Both the position numbers and the translations under genes were made by a program. The notes below the pieces were generated by a model, which did no database searches, had not been told where the DNA came from, and saw only the letters and a program-made list of their open reading frames with translations. Shown piece by piece: positions 26,646 through 37,062 of a DNA stretch of 48,126 nucleotides. This stretch comes from Chlorobiota bacterium (GTDB lineage Bacteria > Bacteroidota > Ignavibacteria > Tepidaquicellales > OLB5): contig JAKEEM010000072.1 in assembly GCA_022616535.1 (NCBI GenBank), positions 1 to 48,126 on the forward strand, written 5' to 3'. Positions within the stretch are counted from its first letter, which is position 1, and every line of letters starts with the position of its first letter.

Positions 26646-27723
26646 TTATTCAGCCTTTAATACTTTTACAAGTGAATTATCCTTTATCCTTAAAATATTT
26701 GTTATTATAACCGTATCACCTGCATTTACATTATTTGAGGTAATCTGAACAAACTTCTCGGTTCTTTCGCCTATTTCAACGTCTGTTAATTTTGCCCTGC
26801 CTTCTTTCATTAGAAAAATACTTTGACCCTTAAGTTTTGGCACTATTGCCTGGGTGGGCACCAAAATCGCGTTGTCGGTTTCAGAAAGCTTAAACGTAAC
26901 GTTAGCAAATGTTCCAGGCAAAAGCTTACTGCCGGGATTACTGCAAATTGCCCTAAGCACAAGCGAGCGGGTGTTTCCTTCTACTTTCGGCTCATATGCA
27001 TAAACCACGCCTTCGAACTCGCCTTCAACACCATCGACTTTAAACTTTACGGTTTGTCCCTTCTTAAATAAATAAATATATTTTTCCGGAATCGAGAAAT
27101 CTATTTTAACTTTACTGACATCCTGCATAGTTGTTAACACAACGCTTGGGGTAACGTAAGCGCCGTTGCTTACATTTCTTAAACCAATAATACCGGAAAA
27201 GGGGGCCCTCACATTGGTTTTTGCAATCTCTATTCTTGTTAAGGTGATGTCAGCGCGAATCTGCTCAAGAGTATTTTCGGAAATATCATAATCTTCCTGT
27301 GAAGTCAGGCCTTTTTCTATCAATTGCCTCTCACGCTCAAGCTTTGTTACAGAGTTTTTCCTCTATTTCCTGTTTCCTTAAACGTGCAACCAAATCGTCC
27401 GAGTCAAGCCTGAAGAGCGTCTGCCCTCTTGAAACATAGGTTCCTTCCTTGAAATGAATACCTCTTATTTTCCTTGAGAGCTCGCTTCTGATTTCGGCTT
27501 CCTCGTTTGCTTTAATTGTGCCGATTGCTTTAACTTGGTTATTGAGTGTTTGAGATTTTACAATAAATGCGTCAACGGATGTTGGCTGGTTTTGCTGTTC
27601 GGGGTTTTGTCTTTGGTTCTGGGAAGATTTATCGCCGGTTGAAATTATTTTAGGAACTATAATCAAACCTAAAACAACTAAAACGATAAGTGAAATCGAA
27701 ATTAGCTTAACGTTCTTATTCAC
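26646..27723 (-). CDS. RND efflux membrane fusion protein (one frameshift)
   Basis: About 359 residues read through one frameshift. Periplasmic adaptor linking the RND pump to an outer membrane channel. N-terminal membrane anchor (VKLISISLIVLVVLGLIIVP), lipoyl-like halves (SQTLNNQVKAIGTIKANEEA; TNVRAPFSGIIGLRNVSNGA), a coiled-coil hairpin between them (VARLRKQEIEEKL...ERERQLIEKGL), beta-barrel (FSIPEKYIYLFKKGQTVKFK) and membrane-proximal domain (LVPTQAIVPKLKGQSIFLM). The frame breaks at the TTTTT run 27355-27359: EIEEKL continues as SVTKLERERQLIEKG if one base is removed. First gene of the pump operon. Confidence 0.92.
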
Positions 27724-27864
27724 TCTGAATTTCTAATAAGTGTTCAAAAATAAGAATTTAAATCGCATAAATAAATGTTAGTCACTTGCTTTATAGTTAA
27801 AAATAATTGATTTTTTCATTTAGTTCCTCAATTTACAATTTTTTACATTTAGCTGAATAAATAA

Positions 27865-29616
27865 CTATTTAGCCAAAATCATTTTTATTGTTTGAGTAAA
27901 ACTGCCTGTGATAAGCTTGCAAAAATAAACTCCGCTTGGAAAACTCGAGGCATTCCACTCAACTTCGAACTCGCCCGGCTTAAGGGTTCCATCATATAAA
28001 ACTGCTGCTTCCTTACCTGTTATATCATAAACAATTAACCTTGCAGAAACAACCCGTACCGACTCCACGGATGTAATATCAAATCTTATTTTTGTTGCGG
28101 GATTGAAAGGATTGGGATAATTTTGGTGAAGCTTAAATTCAGCAGGTACTCCCGAGCTAATTTGCTTAATGCCAATCGGCTCTGTAACCCTAAAATTTAG
28201 CATCATCCCGTCATCTTCATGCTCAAGGTTATGGCAGTGAAACAAATAAATACCCCTGTAATCATTAAACCTGACCAGAACTTCAACAGTTTCAGTAGGA
28301 TTTACAAGCACGGTGTCCTTCCATCCTTTATCACAAGGCGGGAGATTTGTATTTCCGTTTCTTGAAAGCACCTGCCATAAAACGCCATGGACATGCATGG
28401 GGTGAAAATCCTGCGTTGCATTGATGATTCTCCATTTCTCAAGAGCAAGCTGCGGCGTTTGCCAGTCAATTCTTTTCATGTCAAAAGTTAAGTCGTTAAT
28501 CCTGTGAAACGGCGCCTGTGATACCATGGAAAGTGTAAAGACTCTGGTGTTTACAACCTCATTCGAGTTATAATAGTTAATTGCATTAAAAGATGCAGGA
28601 ATTTCGCCGCCTGAGGAGATATTATTCACAACATCGAATCTGATTATACCAAGAGGTATCCCTTGCTTGTATGGCAGCGTTCCTCCGTGTGAAAAAGCGA
28701 GTGATTGAAGTGTTACACTTTGATTAATGGAGTATGAAGAAAAATCAAACAATATTTCAACTCTTTCCCCCGGAGATAGCATAAGTTGTGTCGCCTGAAC
28801 AGGAGCATCCTTTAATCCACCGTCTGTGGCAATAATGTTAAAGGGACTGTTATCCGAGAATGCTATTTTATAAACTCTTGCATTTGAGCCATTAACAAGC
28901 CTGAAACGGTAAAGAGTTCTGCTTACTTCAAGATATGCATCGGGAGTTCCGTTCACAAGTACAGTATCGCCAAGGTAACCCCAGTGCATTTCATCTGTTC
29001 CGGGAGCGTAATTAAAATTCGGTATATCTGAGATGCGGTGATCCTGAATGCATAAAGGAACGTCATAATTTCCAGAAGGCAGGTTAAAGTTTTCTGCAGG
29101 GTCGGTTACAATGAAAAATCCAGCAAAGCCCTTAAAAACATGTTTAGCAGTCAAATGATGTGCGTGTGAATGATAAAAGTAAGTACCAGCCCTTTGTAAA
29201 ACAGTGTAAGTGTAAGTATAAGAGCTTTGTGGCATAATCGCATCTTTCGGGTGCCCGTCCATCGACTCAGGAACAATTAATCCGTGCCAGTGTACAGTTG
29301 CTTCCTCATTTAAATTGTTAAAAAAATTCACAATCAAAGTCTGCCCTTTTTGTATTCTAACGGTTGGACCCGGATAGGAACCGTTAATTGCAATCACCTG
29401 AGTATTTTGGCTTGGCCAAACCTGAACTGTGGACTGGGCAAGGGTCATTATCCCCCCGTTGTTAAAAAGCGGCGGAAATCTGAGAGGATTTCCCCCGCCG
29501 GTAACTTCGGTTAATAATGCATTTTTCTTTTCACTTGCAAAAAACTGCAGCGGTTTTGGAAGTGTTAAAATCGCTCCCGCCTGAAGCACCATCAATAGCA
29601 AATCTCGTCTTTTCAT
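27865..29616 (-). CDS. Multicopper oxidase with T9SS sorting domain
   Basis: 583 residues. A CueO/CotA-like laccase. All four copper-binding segments are visible: TVHWHGLIVPE (His109, His111), GTYFYHSHAHH (about 144-154), HPMHVHGVLWQV (about 400) and HCHNLEHEDDGMM (about 460), the last carrying the type 1 copper Cys and axial Met. N-terminal MKRRDLLLMVLQAG has a twin-arginine, suggesting Tat or Sec export. The last 80 residues are a T9SS sorting domain (FKLHQNYPNPFNPATKIRFD ... KMILAK), so the enzyme should reach the cell surface. May detoxify copper(I) or oxidise phenolics or metals. Neighbour of, but not necessarily linked to, the RND pump. Confidence 0.93.
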   Translation of the reverse strand: MKRRDLLLMVLQAGAILTLPKPLQFFASEKKNALLTEVTGGGNPLRFPPLFNNGGIMTLAQSTVQVWPSQNTQVIAINGSYPGPTVRIQKGQTLIVNFFNNLNEEATVHWHGLIVPESMDGHPKDAIMPQSSYTYTYTVLQRAGTYFYHSHAHHLTAKHVFKGFAGFFIVTDPAENFNLPSGNYDVPLCIQDHRISDIPNFNYAPGTDEMHWGYLGDTVLVNGTPDAYLEVSRTLYRFRLVNGSNARVYKIAFSDNSPFNIIATDGGLKDAPVQATQLMLSPGERVEILFDFSSYSINQSVTLQSLAFSHGGTLPYKQGIPLGIIRFDVVNNISSGGEIPASFNAINYYNSNEVVNTRVFTLSMVSQAPFHRINDLTFDMKRIDWQTPQLALEKWRIINATQDFHPMHVHGVLWQVLSRNGNTNLPPCDKGWKDTVLVNPTETVEVLVRFNDYRGIYLFHCHNLEHEDDGMMLNFRVTEPIGIKQISSGVPAEFKLHQNYPNPFNPATKIRFDITSVESVRVVSARLIVYDITGKEAAVLYDGTLKPGEFEVEWNASSFPSGVYFCKLITGSFTQTIKMILAK

Positions 29617-29703
29617 TGAGGACTTTTTAGTAATTTTTTATTCATTAAGACATGTAATTTAATTATTTATTAAGGGATAAGAAATGACTTTAACGGTGAT
29701 AAT

Positions 29704-30459
29704 TCATCCCCGATTTATGAATGAATTTTCCCTGAGAAGCGGAACGGTTTTGCTTACGTTAAATTCGCTTGCAATGGAAATGTCTTCCTCAAAACCTCTT
29801 TTAATCAGCTCAATACCGGAAATGGTATTTGAAACCCCATCGAATAAATTATCTTTAAATGAATTAAACAAGTTCACAGCCGATTTGCTTTCCATCGAAA
29901 AGTTTCCCTGTAAAAATGAAATCACGGCGCCTGAGCCGATGTAATCTTCAAGAGAAAACCTGATTGAGCCGTCATCCCATTTTTCTCCAGCGGGCACAAC
30001 AAGAATACTTTCACCTTGCTGCATTGCGTATTCGGCGACTGCCTGGCAGTTTCTAAGGCAGGCGCAAAGGGTAAGCCTCGAGCAGGTCGAAAGGGCTAAT
30101 TCCGCTCCATTAGGAGAGGATAGAATTAACCTTTTGCCTTTTTCAATATTTACAAGCGATGCAGGCGACAGAGAATATTTATCTTTGCTCCTTGTAAGCG
30201 AAGCCAGTTCAGCACGGACCTGCCTTGCGTAAAGATATGAAGTCTCATCTTTAAATTTATAGGGATAAATAATAGCCCCGCTGCTTAGAGCAACATCAAC
30301 GCTCGTAGAAAAAGAAAGCACATCAACAATAATGATTACGTCAGAGACTTGCTTATATTTTTCAATACCCTTTAATCCCCATTCGCAATTAATGTTACGT
30401 ACGCTGAAACTCCCCATTCTGTTATCCCTTATAAAACGGAAAAATGCAAGGTTACCCAT
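29704..30459 (-). CDS. ComB-like 2-phosphosulfolactate phosphatase family protein
   Basis: 251 residues. ComB-family signatures: VIIIVDVLSFSTSVDVALSS (core Asp), LILSSPNGAELALSTCSR, CLRNCQAVAEYAMQQGESIL, VVPAGEKWDDGSIRFSLEDY, IGSGAVISFLQG. ComB removes phosphate from 2-phosphosulfolactate in methanogen coenzyme M synthesis. Bacterial relatives are widespread and their substrate is usually not known, so the function here is an inference. The start may be 14 codons later at MGSFSVRNINCEW. It lies 95 bases downstream of secA on the same strand. Confidence 0.85.
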   Translation of the reverse strand: MGNLAFFRFIRDNRMGSFSVRNINCEWGLKGIEKYKQVSDVIIIVDVLSFSTSVDVALSSGAIIYPYKFKDETSYLYARQVRAELASLTRSKDKYSLSPASLVNIEKGKRLILSSPNGAELALSTCSRLTLCACLRNCQAVAEYAMQQGESILVVPAGEKWDDGSIRFSLEDYIGSGAVISFLQGNFSMESKSAVNLFNSFKDNLFDGVSNTISGIELIKRGFEEDISIASEFNVSKTVPLLRENSFINRG

Positions 30460-30554
30460 AATCTATAATAGCTTTTTAGCAAATAACGTTTCAGACTTAT
30501 GTAGCTGAATAAGAGTAATTTATGATTATGGGGTAAATACGAACAAACTGCAAA

Positions 30555-33500
30555 CTACGCTCCGTGGCAATTCTTATATTTTTTTCCGCTTCCGCAGGGG
30601 CACGGGTCGTTGCGTCCGATTTTAGGGCCAACCTTAATCGGCATCTTTTTTACACCGTCCTGCTGGTTTTGCATCTGGTCTGACTGCTCAGGGGTCATTT
30701 TAAGTCCGGCGCCGTCAGCCGAAGTCTTAATCGTTGTAAGTCTTTGCGGCACGCGCTGCCTTTGCTGTGGAAGCGGCTGTTCCTGTGTAGTAAATTTGAA
30801 TACAAAATTTATAACATCCTTGCTTATATCCTCAAGCATCTGAACAAAAAGCTGGAAGCCGTCTTTCTTGTATTCTATCAATGGGTCTTTTTGCCCGTAA
30901 GCGCGGAAGTTAATGCCCTCTTTCAAATCATCCATTTCACGCAAATGCTCTTTCCATTTTTCATCAATAACCGTAAGCATTGCGAAGCGTTCAATCTGCG
31001 CAATCAAATCCGTTCCGTATTTTTCTTCTTTACGCTTGTAGGTCTCCTCAACTAGACGCATTATTTCGTCTTCAAGCCCTTTTTCACCAAGGTTCTGGTA
31101 CTGCTCAGGTGTAATATCAAGCAGAACCATAAAAGTTCTTTGAATTTCATCACGCAGCCCTTCATAGTCAGTTTCAGCGTAATGCTTGGCAACAATTTTT
31201 TCAACAAAAGAGAGCGCCATATCGAAAATTTCATCCTTAACTCGCTCGCCCATCAATGCCTGCCGTCTTCTGTCATAAATAACTTCGCGCTGCTGGTTCA
31301 TCACGTTATCATATTCAAGCAGTCGTTTGCGTATACCGAAGTTATTTTCCTCAACCTTCTTCTGTGCACGTTCAACGGAGCTGGTTATCATCGAATGCTC
31401 GATAGCTTCGCCTTCTTCAATTCCGAGCTTTTCCATAACACGAGAAATTCGCTCGCTTCCAAAGAGCCGCATTAGGTCATCTTCAAGCGATAAGAAGAAT
31501 TTTGATGAACCAGGGTCGCCCTGCCTGCCAGAACGTCCCCTAAGCTGCCTGTCGATTCGACGCGCCTCATGGCGTGCCGTGCCAATTATATGCAGACCGC
31601 CGAGATCTGCAATACCGGGACCGAGCTTAATATCGGTTCCCCTGCCAGCCATATTGGTAGCAATCGTTACGGCGCCTTTCAATCCCGCATTTGCAATAAT
31701 CTGCGCCTCACGCTGGTGCTGTTTGGCATTTAATACTTCGTGGGGAATGCCTTTTCGCTTCAGCATCCTTGAAATGGTTTCTGAAACCTCCACAGAAGTT
31801 GTCCCTACGAGAACAGGCTGTCCTTTCTTGCGCTTTTCTTCAATCTCATTTATAACAGCATTATATTTCTCGCGTATAGTTTTATAGATGACATCATTCA
31901 TGTCATTTCGTATACAATCCTTATTGGTTGGTATGACAACAACATCAAGCTTATATATATCGAGAAACTCGCCCGCTTCGGTTTCGGCAGTTCCCGTCAT
32001 TCCTGCAAGCTTTTTATACAGACGGAAATAATTCTGAAGCGTAATTGTTGCCATAGTTTGCGTATCTTTTTCAACATGCACGCCTTCTTTGGCTTCGATT
32101 GCCTGGTGAAGCCCTTCGGAATACCTTCTGCCCGAAAGCACTCTGCCGGTAAACTCATCGACAATCATGACCTTGTTGTCCTGAATTACATATTCAACAT
32201 CTTTTTCGTAAAGCGAATAAGCTCTTAAAAGCTGTGAAACCGTGTGAATCCTGTCGCTTCTCAAGGCGTAAAGCTCTGCAAGCTCGTCTTTTTTACGCTG
32301 CTTTTCTTCGTGAATTAATGTTTCATCATTTTCAAGATGTGCAATTTCGGTTCCCATATCGGGAAGAACAAAAAAGTCCTTATCCTCGCCTCCGGAAGTC
32401 AGAAACTCGCGCCCTTTTTCGGTTAAGTCAATAGAATGGGCTTTCTCATCGATTGCAAAGTAAAGCTCATCGTCAATCTCATGCATTCTTTTTGAATTAT
32501 CGCGCAGGTATTCGATTTCGGTTTGCTGCATCAATGTCTTATTTGAAGGCTCGGCAAAAAGCTTCATAAGCTTTTTATTTTTGGGGAAACCTCGATGAGC
32601 CCTGAGCAGAGCAATACCGGCTTTATTTATTTCTTCCTTTGAAGCTTCTTCTCCTTTATTAATGATAAATTCGGCTTCGCCTACGAATTTTGCAATTAAA
32701 TTCTTCTGAGCATCAACCAATCGCTTTACTCTCGGATTCATTTCATCGAACTTGTGAGCACTCACCTCAACCGGACCGGATATTATAAGCGGTGTTCTTG
32801 CCTCATCGATTAAGACCGAGTCGACTTCGTCAACAACAGCGTAGTTATGACCGCGCTGAACCATGAATTTCTTATCAACAACCATATTATCACGCAGGTA
32901 GTCAAAACCGAATTCATTATTGGTGCCGTAAGTTATATCACAGTTATAAGCTTCACGGCGCTTATCGTTATCAATATCATTTAGTATAACACCAACCGTT
33001 AATCCGTGGAACTTGAAAATCTCACCCATCCATTCGCTGTCGCGCTTAGCGAGATAATCATTAACCGTTATTATGTGAACACCCTTGCCCGGAAGAGAAT
33101 TTAAGTAGGTCGGCATTGTTGCAACAAGTGTTTTACCTTCTCCCGTAGCCATTTCGGCAATTTTGCCCTGATGTAGGACAATTCCCCCAATTAGCTGAAC
33201 GTCAAAAGGAATCATCTCCCATTTAACCTTGCTTCCGGCAGCAGTCCATTCCCTGCCCCAGAGTCTCCGGCATGTATCTTTAACTACGGCAAATGCCTGC
33301 GGCAGAAGTTCATTTAAGGTGTCCTCAATTGTATCCTTAAGCTCTTTTTCAAGCTCGTCGAGCTCATCGTAAATTTCAAGACGCTCATCGTGGGTAATAT
33401 CTGTCGTGAGCTTTTGATTAAGATCGGCAATTTTAGCTTCAAGCTCCTGTGTATTTGCTTTTATAAGGTTTTTGAATTCCTGTGTTTTTGCCCTAAGCTC

Positions 33501-33620
33501 GTCATCGCTGAGGTTTTTGTATTCTTCGTAATAGGAGTTTATTTCCTCTACAACAGGCCATAATTCCTTAACGTCTTTTTCGTGCTTTGACGGAAATATT
33601 TTTGATATAAATTTAAACAT
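30555..33620 (-). CDS. secA: Preprotein translocase ATPase SecA
   Basis: About 1021 residues from [21 protein letters not shown] chose this over an upstream ATG five codons earlier, which overlaps the preceding gene's stop. Motor protein driving Sec export. Motifs: [20 protein letters not shown] (Walker A), [37 protein letters not shown] (Walker B), [23 protein letters not shown] and [20 protein letters not shown]. The C-terminus has the SecB/zinc-binding tail [18 protein letters not shown]. Longer than E. coli SecA, as in other Bacteroidota. Starts two bases after the thioredoxin-like gene. Confidence 0.98.
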   Translation of the reverse strand: MFKFISKIFPSKHEKDVKELWPVVEEINSYYEEYKNLSDDELRAKTQEFKNLIKANTQELEAKIADLNQKLTTDITHDERLEIYDELDELEKELKDTIEDTLNELLPQAFAVVKDTCRRLWGREWTAAGSKVKWEMIPFDVQLIGGIVLHQGKIAEMATGEGKTLVATMPTYLNSLPGKGVHIITVNDYLAKRDSEWMGEIFKFHGLTVGVILNDIDNDKRREAYNCDITYGTNNEFGFDYLRDNMVVDKKFMVQRGHNYAVVDEVDSVLIDEARTPLIISGPVEVSAHKFDEMNPRVKRLVDAQKNLIAKFVGEAEFIINKGEEASKEEINKAGIALLRAHRGFPKNKKLMKLFAEPSNKTLMQQTEIEYLRDNSKRMHEIDDELYFAIDEKAHSIDLTEKGREFLTSGGEDKDFFVLPDMGTEIAHLENDETLIHEEKQRKKDELAELYALRSDRIHTVSQLLRAYSLYEKDVEYVIQDNKVMIVDEFTGRVLSGRRYSEGLHQAIEAKEGVHVEKDTQTMATITLQNYFRLYKKLAGMTGTAETEAGEFLDIYKLDVVVIPTNKDCIRNDMNDVIYKTIREKYNAVINEIEEKRKKGQPVLVGTTSVEVSETISRMLKRKGIPHEVLNAKQHQREAQIIANAGLKGAVTIATNMAGRGTDIKLGPGIADLGGLHIIGTARHEARRIDRQLRGRSGRQGDPGSSKFFLSLEDDLMRLFGSERISRVMEKLGIEEGEAIEHSMITSSVERAQKKVEENNFGIRKRLLEYDNVMNQQREVIYDRRRQALMGERVKDEIFDMALSFVEKIVAKHYAETDYEGLRDEIQRTFMVLLDITPEQYQNLGEKGLEDEIMRLVEETYKRKEEKYGTDLIAQIERFAMLTVIDEKWKEHLREMDDLKEGINFRAYGQKDPLIEYKKDGFQLFVQMLEDISKDVINFVFKFTTQEQPLPQQRQRVPQRLTTIKTSADGAGLKMTPEQSDQMQNQQDGVKKMPIKVGPKIGRNDPCPCGSGKKYKNCHGA

Positions 33621-33622
33621 TT

Positions 33623-34171
33623 CTATTGGACCCACTTAATACTGCACCCCATTGATGGAACCGTATCAAAGTCTATTTCCTCCCCCTCAAGTAAGCGGTC
33701 AATCGCCATTGATAACTCCCTGCGCGTGACTTTGGTTTCATCCTTCCAGCTGTCGTCAATTCTTCCCCTGTATTTCAATATACGGTTTTCATCATACAAA
33801 TAAATATCGGGAGTGCAGACCGCATCGTATGCCCTGGCAATTTCCTGCGTTTCATCACGAAGGTATGGAAAAACAAACCCCTTGTTCTTAGCTCGTTTTT
33901 TCATCTCTTCAAACGAATCCTCCGGGTACTGCTTTTCATCGTTTGGATTTATGCACACAAGAGCAAATGATTTATTTGTGTAATCTTTTGCAATTTGGTT
34001 AATCCTGTCCTCAACCGCCTGAACATATGGGCAGTGATTACAGCTGAAAATTATACACAAGATTTTCTTATCCTTAAAATCATCTAATGAATAATATTTA
34101 TCATCAACCCCTTTCAGCTTAAAAGGAATTGCTTTGGTTCCGATTCTTAATTCTTCAGGTGATACTGGCAT
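33623..34171 (-). CDS. Thioredoxin-like / peroxiredoxin-like protein
   Basis: 182 residues with an AhpC/TSA-Redoxin fold. [40 protein letters not shown] with the CNHC active-site pair, [40 protein letters not shown] (cis-Pro loop, TP), [15 protein letters not shown], and a conserved C-terminal SMGCSIKW. This CxHCP subgroup is common in Bacteroidota and cyanobacteria; probably a cytoplasmic thiol oxidoreductase. Lies between a HAD gene and secA in a tight minus-strand operon. Confidence 0.9.
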   Translation of the reverse strand: MPVSPEELRIGTKAIPFKLKGVDDKYYSLDDFKDKKILCIIFSCNHCPYVQAVEDRINQIAKDYTNKSFALVCINPNDEKQYPEDSFEEMKKRAKNKGFVFPYLRDETQEIARAYDAVCTPDIYLYDENRILKYRGRIDDSWKDETKVTRRELSMAIDRLLEGEEIDFDTVPSMGCSIKWVQ

Positions 34172-34192
34172 AATACAGTTGAAAGTTAAAAG

Positions 34193-34819
34193 TTACAAGT
34201 TTAAAGTTTCTAATTTGATAAATTTATTAAATTGTTCAACAAATCCATTATGGTTAGTCTTGTCATAGTTGATGGTTTTGATGCCGAATCTTTCCGCCTG
34301 CTCACAGTTTTCCTTCAAATCATCGATAAACAATGATTCGTCAGGCTTAACATTAAAATACTTAACTGCTCTTTCGTAAATTTCCTTTTCAGGCTTCAGC
34401 GATTTAAGCTCATATGACAACCCAAATTTATGGAACAAATTAATATAGCCAAAATTCTCTTTTGCATGCTCAAAATGCAGCGGAGATGTATTCGATAATA
34501 AAAACAAATTATAGTTCCCTTCGGATACAAGTTGTCGGACAATTTCGCTCATCGGACGGATTTCACTGAACATATTATTGAAAGCACGTGCGAATTCATT
34601 TACGCTCATTTTTAAATTCAGCCCGTTAAGGCACTTTTTTATAAATTCATCCGTGGTTATTGCACCTGCTTCATAGCCAAGAAGTCTGTAATTGCCGTTT
34701 AAGAAAAAGTTATCGTAGGTTTCTTTGGTTACGTTATGCTCAAGAAGGCGGTTTCTGAATCTTTCGTATTCAACATTCACCAGAACGTTGCCTAAATCAA
34801 ATATAATATTACGAATCAT
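34193..34819 (-). CDS. HAD-IA family phosphatase (YihX-like)
   Basis: 208 residues. HAD motifs: I, IRNIIFDLGNVLVNVE (nucleophile Asp8; the second Asp is replaced by Asn, as in YihX-type members); II, LFLLSNTSPLHF; III, ELKSLKPEKEIYERAVKYF; IV, SLFIDDLKENCEQAERFGIK. An alpha-helical cap lies between. The closest known activity is sugar-phosphate phosphatase (alpha-glucose-1-phosphatase); the substrate here is not determined. First gene of the HAD, thioredoxin-like, secA run. Confidence 0.9.
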   Translation of the reverse strand: MIRNIIFDLGNVLVNVEYERFRNRLLEHNVTKETYDNFFLNGNYRLLGYEAGAITTDEFIKKCLNGLNLKMSVNEFARAFNNMFSEIRPMSEIVRQLVSEGNYNLFLLSNTSPLHFEHAKENFGYINLFHKFGLSYELKSLKPEKEIYERAVKYFNVKPDESLFIDDLKENCEQAERFGIKTINYDKTNHNGFVEQFNKFIKLETLNL

Positions 34820-34921
34820 TTAAAATATGCTAAAAAGACAAATTTAAATAAAATATATACAAATTTACTAATAATATTAATTATGTATAAGGCGTAAAAA
34901 AATGACGGTTTTTTAAACAAA

Positions 34922-34947
34922 AAAGTCCGTTAAAAATAACGGACTTT
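34922..34947 (-). terminator. Terminator of the first SBBP/T9SS gene
   Basis: AAAGTCCGTTA AAAA TAACGGACTTT, followed on the minus strand by a T run. Also positioned to insulate the HAD gene. Confidence 0.85.
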
Positions 34948-34970
34948 ATGAAAGGTTTATTGAATTAATA

Positions 34971-36638
34971 TTACTTAAGTAAAATCATTTTTTTGGTTTC
35001 GGTGATACCACCTATGTTTATTCTGTAAAAGTAAATTCCACTTGAGAAATTATTGGCATCCCATTCAACTTCAAACGTTCCTGGGTTAAGTCTGCTGTTT
35101 AAAAGAACTGTTACCTGATTGCCAAGTGAGTTAAATACGGTAATTTTAACATTTGACTGGGAGGGAACATCAAACCTAATGTTTGTAGTTGGATTAAACG
35201 GATTGGGATAATTCTGGTATAAGCTGCATTTAACCGGGACTTCGTTCGAAATAATTGTAACCGGATTGGACTCATCCGAATATTTAATTGTGAGGTAATC
35301 TTCGGAGCCAAACAATGTTCCGCTTCTGCTTGCACCAGTAATATAGATATTGCCCGGGCTATCGACAACAATTGCATACGCGCGGTCTTCATTATTTCCT
35401 GTTCCGTTATATATTAAGGCGGGCCACTGCTGGTTTCCGTTTGAGTCATATTTCAATGTTGCATAATCATCAGATGAACTGCTAGAACGGCTTGAGCCGG
35501 TTACGTATGAATTACCCGAGTTATCGACAACAATTGCATATGCGCGGTCTTCGTTATTTCCTGTACCGCTGTACGTTGAAGCCCACTGCTGGCTGCCGTT
35601 TGAAGTATTATATTTTACGGTGGCGTAATCAAGGTCAGTGCCGCTGCCGCCGTAGCTTGTTCCTGTTACAATAGGATTTCCGTTGTTATCGACTACAATG
35701 GCATAAGCACGGTCATAGCCGTTGCCTGAACCGTTATATCTGGATGCCCACTGTTGGTTTCCGTTTGAATTATATTTAACGGTGGCATAATCCTGTCCTG
35801 TTACATTACCATAGCTTGAACCAGTAACAAAAACATTTCCTGAACCATCATAACCAATGGCATAAGCACTGTCATTTCCTCCGTTATCATACCTTGATGC
35901 CCATTGCTGATTACCGTTTGTATTATATTTAACTGTGGCATAATCATCATCAGAGCCAAAAAGACCACCCTCTCCGGAAGAACCTGTTACAATTATGTTA
36001 TTATTATTGTCAACCACAATTGCGTAAGCGCGGTCTTCATTGCCATTGTTATATCGTGCAGCCCATAATTGATTGCCATTGCTTTGGTCATACTTAACCG
36101 TTGCATAATCATGCGTCCCAAGTAAAATTATATTACTGCTGTAACCTGTAATTATTGGGTTATTTTGCCAGTCAACAGCAATTGAAGTTGCTCTGTCATC
36201 CCCCAATAATCCATTATCATAGGTCCTCACCCAAAGCTGCTGGCCATTTGAAGCCAGATATTTAATTATGATGTAATCTCCCGCTAAACCAAGAATTCCA
36301 TTTATAAAGCCCGTTATATAAACGTATTGCTGAGTATTATCCAAAGTGATTGCAGCACCTTCATCCCATAACAAAGAAAAATAATCGCTCCGCCACCTGA
36401 CATTACCGTCGGAGTCATAGCTGATAGTTACAATATCCGTAAGAAGTCCTAATAAGGTGTTGCTGTAGCCCGTAACATAAGAATTACCAGCATTATCGAC
36501 AACAATATCTTTGGCAACATCAATACTGTCGTCTGCGTTAAAGCGTGCAACCCACTCCACAATCGGCTGGGAATATAACTCAAAGCCTGCCGTTGTGAAG
36601 ACTAAAAAAACTCCCAAAAACATTAAAATCTTCTTCAT
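34971..36638 (-). CDS. SBBP-repeat beta-propeller protein with T9SS sorting domain (paralogue 1)
   Basis: 555 residues. Signal peptide (MKKILMFLGVFLVFTTAGFE), then eight SBBP repeats of about 53 residues, each with a core like VDNSGNSYVTGSS and DYATVKYNTNGNQQW, suggesting an eight-bladed propeller. From about residue 465 a sorting domain follows (YQNYPNPFNPTTNIRFDVP, YRINIGGITETKKMILLK). Surface or secreted; the ligand is unknown. The middle repeats are nearly identical at DNA level (35390-36060). Paralogues at 40565 and 42483. Lies beside the orphan sorting-domain gene and the STAND/BTAD regulator. Confidence 0.88.
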   Translation of the reverse strand: MKKILMFLGVFLVFTTAGFELYSQPIVEWVARFNADDSIDVAKDIVVDNAGNSYVTGYSNTLLGLLTDIVTISYDSDGNVRWRSDYFSLLWDEGAAITLDNTQQYVYITGFINGILGLAGDYIIIKYLASNGQQLWVRTYDNGLLGDDRATSIAVDWQNNPIITGYSSNIILLGTHDYATVKYDQSNGNQLWAARYNNGNEDRAYAIVVDNNNNIIVTGSSGEGGLFGSDDDYATVKYNTNGNQQWASRYDNGGNDSAYAIGYDGSGNVFVTGSSYGNVTGQDYATVKYNSNGNQQWASRYNGSGNGYDRAYAIVVDNNGNPIVTGTSYGGSGTDLDYATVKYNTSNGSQQWASTYSGTGNNEDRAYAIVVDNSGNSYVTGSSRSSSSSDDYATLKYDSNGNQQWPALIYNGTGNNEDRAYAIVVDSPGNIYITGASRSGTLFGSEDYLTIKYSDESNPVTIISNEVPVKCSLYQNYPNPFNPTTNIRFDVPSQSNVKITVFNSLGNQVTVLLNSRLNPGTFEVEWDANNFSSGIYFYRINIGGITETKKMILLK

Positions 36639-36697
36639 AAATCCGCCTGTCTAACCAATATTAAGATAATTTTTTTAAAATTATATACTGAAATCCA

Positions 36698-37030
36698 CTA
36701 ATTATTTTTCAATAAAAACATCTTTTTAGAGTCGATATAATCACCGGCGATAACTTTGTAATAGTAGATGCCCGGTGAAACCTTCAGTGCGTTCCATTTT
36801 ACCTCGTAGCTTCCTGCTTTAAGGTTTTGGTCAACTAAAACGGAGATTTCCCTGCCAAATACGTCATAAATCAGTAACTTGACCCTGCAATCCTCCGGTA
36901 AATCAAACCCAATTTTTGTTACTTTATAAAAAGATTGTGGAAAATTCTGGTAGAGCCTGAATTCAAAGGGAATTTGGTCAACCATTGTAATTTTGTAATT
37001 ATGCATTGCTATTTGCATTAGATTCCCCAT
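36698..37030 (-). CDS. Orphan T9SS-type sorting-domain protein without signal peptide
   Basis: 110 residues consisting almost only of a T9SS type A sorting domain (EFRLYQNFPQSFYKVTKIGF, LLIYDVFGREISVLVDQN, YEVKWNALKVSPGIYYYKVI, SKKMFLLKNN). The usual NPFNPTT motif is altered to PQSFYKVT. The N-terminus MGNLMQIAMHNYKITM is not a signal peptide, so it should not be exported in the normal way. It directly follows an activator-type promoter module (37063-37098) and is divergent from the 1099-residue regulator. It could be a cytoplasmic sensor or decoy of sorting domains, or a remnant. Confidence 0.65.
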   Translation of the reverse strand: MGNLMQIAMHNYKITMVDQIPFEFRLYQNFPQSFYKVTKIGFDLPEDCRVKLLIYDVFGREISVLVDQNLKAGSYEVKWNALKVSPGIYYYKVIAGDYIDSKKMFLLKNN

Positions 37031-37062
37031 ATTGTTTTAACTCCGTTAATTTTAGTGTATTA

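Noticed and set aside
23541..27723. RND pump and fusion protein as four separate genes
   Set aside because: Each pair joins into one full-length family member with a single base change, so split genes are unlikely.
35390..36060. Near-identical tandem DNA repeats as a possible satellite or CRISPR
   Set aside because: They are the SBBP repeats of an intact coding frame.
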